A DNA stretch of 22,610 bases, taken from assembly GCA_934486965.1 (NCBI GenBank), contig CAKSQP010000015.1, positions 1-22,610 on the forward strand, in the 5' to 3' direction. Position 1 is the first letter of the stretch. Each line of letters starts with the position of its first letter. A program made the position numbers and the translations under genes. Source of the stretch: an uncultured Eubacteriales bacterium (GTDB lineage: Bacteria; Bacillota; Clostridia; Oscillospirales; UBA644). The notes beneath the pieces were generated by a model. The model saw only the letters and a program-made list of their open reading frames with translations, made no database searches and was not told the DNA's origin. Shown here one piece after another: positions 18,666 through 22,610 of the stretch.

Positions 18666-19085
18666 ATGCCTACATTTAACCAATTGGTAAGAAAAGGAAG
18701 ACAGACTTCTACCGTTAAATCGGTCGCTCCGGCTCTTCTCAAGAGTCTCAACACTCTTACAAAGAAGACCACCGATCAGAATTCTCCTCAGAAAAGAGGC
18801 GTTTGTACGACCGTTAAAACTCAGACCCCGAAGAAGCCTAACTCGGCTTTGCGTAAGGTCGCGAGAGTTCGTCTGACCAACCTTGCGGAGGTCACGGCGT
18901 ATATCCCCGGTATAGGTCACAATCTTCAGGAACACAGCGTCGTTCTCATCAGAGGCGGACGTGTAAGAGACCTGCCCGGTGTTCGTTACCACATCATCAG
19001 AGGAACTTTGGACGCTCAGGGCGTTGCAAACAGAATGCAGAGCCGTTCGAAGTACGGTGCAAAGAAGCCAAAGGCTAAGAAGTAA
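18666..19085 (+). CDS. rpsL: 30S ribosomal protein S12
   Basis: This 139-aa protein sits at the decoding centre of the small subunit and controls accuracy. The conserved core is intact: PQKRGVC (41-47), TPKKPNSALRK (54-64) with the streptomycin-site lysines K56/K57 unchanged, IPGIGHNLQEHSVVLIRGGR (80-99), and DLPGVRYH (102-109), where D102 is the usual methylthiolation site. Residues 14-40 differ from the usual Firmicutes pattern as I remember it. AGGAGG six bases before the ATG at 18666 sets the start; an ATG at 18648 overlaps that ribosome site. No L7Ae-like ybxF gene lies between rpoC and rpsL. Confidence 0.97.
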   Translation: MPTFNQLVRKGRQTSTVKSVAPALLKSLNTLTKKTTDQNSPQKRGVCTTVKTQTPKKPNSALRKVARVRLTNLAEVTAYIPGIGHNLQEHSVVLIRGGRVRDLPGVRYHIIRGTLDAQGVANRMQSRSKYGAKKPKAKK

Positions 19086-19133
19086 TTTGCACAAAAACTA
19101 ATAGGTTAAAGAACTAAAAAGAAAAATTCGTTT

Positions 19134-19214
19134 TATGCTGAAAGCATATTTTTATATATATTATCAGCATTGACGGGAGTTTCACTTTCGAGTACCTATG
19201 AAATCATCAGCATT
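19134..19214 (+). promoter_or_regulatory. competing stems in the S12-S7 spacer
   Basis: TATGCT (19134-19139) can pair with AGCATA (19143-19148), followed by five Ts. ATGCTGA (19135-19141) can also pair with TCAGCAT at 19164-19170 or with its copy at 19207-19213, since ATCAGCATT occurs twice (19163-19171 and 19206-19214). These pairings exclude each other. In E. coli the S12-S7 intercistronic region is where S7 represses its own operon, so a similar control is possible here. A weak promoter (TTGACG at 19170 with TACCTA at 19193) is an alternative reading. Confidence 0.4.
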
Positions 19215-19247
19215 CGCAAGAATGTAATAATGAAGGAGGGAAGTATA

Positions 19248-19718
19248 ATGCCAAGAAGAGGTTTTGTACCTAAGAGAGATGTTTTGCCCGATCCTATCTA
19301 CAACAGCAAAATGGTTTCCAAACTTATCAACAGCGTTATGTACGACGGCAAGAAGGGTGTTGCCCAGAAGATCGTTTACTCTGCTTTTGATATAATCAAA
19401 GAGAAATCCGGAAAAGATCCGCTGGAAGTATATGAGCAGGCAATGGAAAACATCATGCCCGTTCTTGAAGTTAAGGCTCGCCGTGTAGGCGGTTCCAACT
19501 ATCAGGTTCCTATCGAAGTAAGACCTGAAAGAAGAACGGCACTCGGTCTTCGTTGGTTGACCGGTTACGCAAGAAAGAGAAGCGAGAAGACCATGAAAGA
19601 AAGACTCGCTAACGAAATTCTTGACGCAGTCAACGGACAGGGCGGAGCTGTTAAAAAGAGAGAAGACACTCATAAGATGGCTGAAGCCAACAAGGCTTTC
19701 GCACACTTCAAATGGTAA
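19248..19718 (+). CDS. rpsG: 30S ribosomal protein S7
   Basis: This 156-aa protein, the family's standard length, starts assembly of the 30S head and contacts the exit-site tRNA. The RNA-binding start MPRRGFVPKRDVLPDP, the core VKARRVGGSNYQVPIEV (about 75-91) and RWLTGYARKR (about 101-110) are all present. The ATG at 19248 is fixed by AAGGAGGG eight bases upstream; a longer reading from 19170 has no ribosome site and adds residues foreign to S7. It follows rpsL after an unusually long 162-base spacer and precedes fusA by 41 bases. Confidence 0.97.
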   Translation: MPRRGFVPKRDVLPDPIYNSKMVSKLINSVMYDGKKGVAQKIVYSAFDIIKEKSGKDPLEVYEQAMENIMPVLEVKARRVGGSNYQVPIEVRPERRTALGLRWLTGYARKRSEKTMKERLANEILDAVNGQGGAVKKREDTHKMAEANKAFAHFKW

Positions 19719-19759
19719 GTCTTCATACGCCTATTTATTAAGGAAGGATAAAGAAATAT

Positions 19760-21841
19760 ATGCCAAGACAATACCCGCTTGAAAAATACAGAAATATAGG
19801 TATAATGGCACATATAGACGCCGGTAAAACAACGACTACCGAAAGAATCCTCTACTACACCGGTGTAAACCATAAGATCGGAGAAACCCACGACGGTACC
19901 GCTACTATGGACTGGATGGAGCAGGAGCAGGAGAGAGGTATCACAATTACCTCCGCTGCAACAACGGCTGTCTGGAAAGACCACTGTATCCACATCATCG
20001 ACACTCCGGGCCACGTTGACTTCACCGTTGAAGTTGAAAGATCCCTGCGTGTCCTTGACGGATCCGTAACCGTCCTTTGTGCTAAGGGCGGCGTTGAACC
20101 TCAGTCCGAAACCGTTTGGCGTCAGGCGGATAAATATCACGTTCCCAGAATGGTATACGTTAATAAAATGGATATCATGGGCGCTGATTTTTACCGCGTC
20201 GTCAGAATGATGAAGGACAGACTCAAATGTAACGCCGTTCCCGTTCAGCTTCCTATCGGGGCTGAATCTACCTTCAAAGGTATAATCGACCTTCTCGATA
20301 TGAAGGCTTACGTTTACTACGACGATCTGGGCAAAGATATCAGAGCGGAAGAAATTCCCGACGATATGAAAGAACTTGCCGAGAAATACAGATCGGAAAT
20401 GATCGAACACGTTGTCGAACAGGACGACGACCTGATGGAAAAATATTTCGCAGGCGAAGAGATCACAATTGAAGAACTCAAAAAGGGAATCCGCGCAGGC
20501 ACTATCGCAAACAAGATAGTCCCCGTTTTCTGCGGAACTTCCTATAAGAACAAGGGCGTTCAGAAACTGCTCGACGGAATCGTCGACTATATGCCGTCGC
20601 CTCTCGATATTCCCCCGATTCAGGGTCATGAACCCGGCGATCCGGACGAAATCATGGAGAGAAAACCCGACGACAAAGAACCGTTCTCCGCTCTTGCTTT
20701 CAAAATAGCGACCGACCCCTATGTCGGAAAACTCTGCTATTTCCGCGTATACTCCGGAAAACTCACCGCAGGAACCACCGTTGTCAACGCAACGAAAGGC
20801 TCCAGAGAAAGATTCGGACGTATCCTTAAAATGCACGCGAACCACAGAGAAGATATCAACGAAGTCTACACAGGCGATATCTGTGCCGCTGTCGGTCTTA
20901 AGAACGTAACCACCGGAGACTCCCTCTGCGACGAGAACGCTCCTATCATTCTCGAATCGATGGAATTCCCCGAACCGGTTATCCGCGTTGCGATCGAACC
21001 GAAAACCAAAGCAGGTCAGGAAAAAATGGGCATCGCCCTTTCCAAACTTGCCGAAGAGGACCCGACTTTCAAGACCTATACCGATCAGGAAACAGGTCAG
21101 ACGATCATCGCCGGAATGGGCGAACTTCACCTTGAAATTATCGTAGACAGACTTCTCCGTGAGTTCAAAGTCGAAGCAAACGTCGGTAAACCTCAGGTTG
21201 CTTATAAAGAAACAGTCAGAAAGACCGTCGACCACGAATGTAAATACAAACGTCAGTCGGGCGGTTCCGGTCAGTACGGTCACGTCAAGATCATTCTTGA
21301 ACCGAACGAATCCGGAAAAGGCTATGAATTTATCAACAAAGTCACCGGAGGAGCAATTCCGAAGGAATTTATCGAACCTGTCAATCAGGGTATTCAGGGC
21401 GCTATGCGCAGCGGCGTTTTGGCGGGCTATCCCGTTGTCGACGTTAAGGTAACTCTTTACGACGGTTCTTATCACGAAGTCGACTCTTCCGAAATGGCAT
21501 TCAAGATCGCCGGTTCTATGGCGTTCAAGGAAGCCATGAAGAAAGCAGACCCCGTTATCATGGAACCGATAATGAAAGTCGTCGTTACCGCACCCGATGA
21601 ATACCTCGGAGCGGTCATCGGAGACCTTACCTCCCGCCGCGGACAGGTACAGGGACAGGAATCGGACGGCGGCACTCAGACCGTCACCGCATTCGTTCCG
21701 CTTTCCGAAATGTTCGGCTACGCAACCGACCTTCGTTCCAAAACTCAGGGTCGCGGCGCGTACGTTATGGAACCGAGCCACTACACCGAAGTTCCGAAGT
21801 CCATTCAGGAAGGCATTATCGGCGGCAGAGCCAAAAACTGA
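19760..21841 (+). CDS. fusA: elongation factor G
   Basis: This 693-aa GTPase drives translocation of tRNAs and mRNA on the ribosome and helps in ribosome recycling. GTPase motifs are AHIDAGKTT (17-25), RGITI (59-63), DTPGH (81-85) and NKMD (135-138). Domains II to V follow in normal order, with SGGSGQYGHVK in domain IV and MFGYATDLRSKTQGRG near the C-terminus. The length is typical of bacterial EF-G, and the gene is most like canonical fusA rather than the tetracycline-protection paralogues. AGGAAGGA lies about 11 bases before the ATG. It forms a transcription unit with rpsG and tuf. Confidence 0.98.
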   Translation: MPRQYPLEKYRNIGIMAHIDAGKTTTTERILYYTGVNHKIGETHDGTATMDWMEQEQERGITITSAATTAVWKDHCIHIIDTPGHVDFTVEVERSLRVLDGSVTVLCAKGGVEPQSETVWRQADKYHVPRMVYVNKMDIMGADFYRVVRMMKDRLKCNAVPVQLPIGAESTFKGIIDLLDMKAYVYYDDLGKDIRAEEIPDDMKELAEKYRSEMIEHVVEQDDDLMEKYFAGEEITIEELKKGIRAGTIANKIVPVFCGTSYKNKGVQKLLDGIVDYMPSPLDIPPIQGHEPGDPDEIMERKPDDKEPFSALAFKIATDPYVGKLCYFRVYSGKLTAGTTVVNATKGSRERFGRILKMHANHREDINEVYTGDICAAVGLKNVTTGDSLCDENAPIILESMEFPEPVIRVAIEPKTKAGQEKMGIALSKLAEEDPTFKTYTDQETGQTIIAGMGELHLEIIVDRLLREFKVEANVGKPQVAYKETVRKTVDHECKYKRQSGGSGQYGHVKIILEPNESGKGYEFINKVTGGAIPKEFIEPVNQGIQGAMRSGVLAGYPVVDVKVTLYDGSYHEVDSSEMAFKIAGSMAFKEAMKKADPVIMEPIMKVVVTAPDEYLGAVIGDLTSRRGQVQGQESDGGTQTVTAFVPLSEMFGYATDLRSKTQGRGAYVMEPSHYTEVPKSIQEGIIGGRAKN

Positions 21842-21931
21842 TTTTGATTGGTAAAAGCATCGGCTTTTAACGATACAAACAAATAAACAAAATAAAACAA
21901 AAACAAAACATTAACAAGGAGGATAATTCCT
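21842..21931 (+). other. fusA-tuf spacer with hairpin and A-rich leader
   Basis: A 7-bp stem (TAAAAGC 21852-21858 with GCTTTTA 21863-21869, loop ATCG) is followed by about 45 bases made almost only of A and C with a few T, up to the tuf ribosome site AAGGAGG. The hairpin lacks a T tract beyond the stem, so it is more likely a processing or attenuation point than a full terminator. The unstructured A-rich run may act as a translation enhancer for tuf. Confidence 0.55.
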
Positions 21932-22610
21932 ATGGCAAAAGCTAAATTCGAAAGAACAAAACCCCATGTTAATATCGGTACTATCGGTCACGTTGACCAT
22001 GGTAAGACCACTCTTACCGCCGCTATTACCAAGGTTCTCGCTCTCAAAGGCCAGGCTAAATTCGAAGCATACGACATGATCGATAAAGCCCCCGAAGAAA
22101 GAGAGAGAGGTATTACTATCAACACCGCTCACGTTGAGTATGAGACCGACGCTCGTCACTATGCTCACGTTGACTGCCCGGGCCACGCCGACTATATCAA
22201 GAACATGATTACCGGTGCTGCTCAGATGGACGGTGCTATCCTCGTCGTTGCAGCATCCGACGGAGTTATGGCTCAGACCAGCGAGCACATTCTTCTCGCC
22301 CGTCAGGTCGGCGTTCCTGCAATCGTTGTCTTCATGAACAAGATCGACCAGGTTGACGACCCCGAACTTCTCGAGATCGTTGAAATGGATATCCAGGAAC
22401 TTCTTACCAAGTATGACTTCTCCGAAGATACCCCGATCATCAAAGGTTCTGCTCTTAAAGTTCTTGAAAGCACTTCCACCGATCCCAACGCTCCCGAATA
22501 TGCTTGCATCAACGAACTTATGAACGCTGTTGACACTCATATTCCTACTCCCGAAAGAAACGACAACCTTCCCTTCCTTATGCCTGTTGAAGACGTATTC
22601 ACCATCACCG
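21932..22610 (+). CDS. tuf: elongation factor Tu (3' part beyond window)
   Basis: The first 226 codons of EF-Tu, which carries aminoacyl-tRNA to the ribosome, are present; the remaining part of the protein, about 170 residues, lies beyond the window. The GTPase motifs are GHVDHGKTT (19-27), RGITINTAHVEY (about 55-66), DCPGHADY (about 78-85) and NKID. Domain II begins near the end with PVEDVFTI. AAGGAGG about eleven bases before the ATG sets the start. Two usually invariant stretches differ: DGVMAQTSEH at 110-119 where most have DGPMPQTREH, and VPAI where VPYI is usual. Codon use is that of a very highly expressed gene. Confidence 0.97.
   Translation, partial: MAKAKFERTKPHVNIGTIGHVDHGKTTLTAAITKVLALKGQAKFEAYDMIDKAPEERERGITINTAHVEYETDARHYAHVDCPGHADYIKNMITGAAQMDGAILVVAASDGVMAQTSEHILLARQVGVPAIVVFMNKIDQVDDPELLEIVEMDIQELLTKYDFSEDTPIIKGSALKVLESTSTDPNAPEYACINELMNAVDTHIPTPERNDNLPFLMPVEDVFTIT

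Overview
The window looks like a chromosomal piece of a Gram-positive, Firmicutes-type bacterium, probably a Clostridia member of the kind found in gut metagenomes. The reasons are strong AGGAGG-type ribosome binding sites at nearly every gene, classic sigma-A promoters with 17-bp spacers, an rpoB-rpoC-rpsL-rpsG-fusA-tuf gene order, and compact RpoB and RpoC without the large proteobacterial insertions. The genus cannot be fixed from the sequence alone. Base composition is roughly balanced, except for a more AT-rich gene at 8825-10075.

Left part (1-5108): a possible 3' end of an unseen upstream gene with two 39-bp direct repeats; an ABC exporter of the LolD/MacB-FtsX type (ATPase plus 759-aa permease) closed by a strong hairpin; then a promoter driving a two-gene unit of a VTT/TVP38-type membrane protein and a GT4 glycosyltransferase resembling glycolipid synthases.

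Middle part (5109-10240): a stand-alone gap gene with a repeat-rich AT-rich promoter and its own terminator; an AraC-type regulator fused to a GyrI-like effector-binding domain; a cytidine deaminase on the minus strand; a divergent XRE regulator with two membrane segments, whose 3' end is tandemly duplicated (235-bp period) leaving an open gene relic; and a minus-strand 416-aa protein of unrecognised family with its own promoter, palindrome and terminator.

Right part (10260-22610): rnpB (RNase P RNA) on the minus strand, divergent from an RNA polymerase/translation cluster of rpoB, rpoC, rpsL, rpsG, fusA and tuf (tuf cut off by the window end). rpoB starts from a near-consensus promoter with a leader of about 270 nt. 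The usual upstream rplJ/rplL genes are not there, and no L7Ae-like ybxF gene sits between rpoC and rpsL. A second promoter precedes rpsL.

No obviously new multi-gene system was found. The best second-look items are the unrecognised 416-aa protein, the rpoB leader and gene order, the S12-S7 spacer with competing stems, the duplicated XRE relic, the putative glycolipid gene pair, and unusual residues in normally very conserved stretches of RpoB and EF-Tu.
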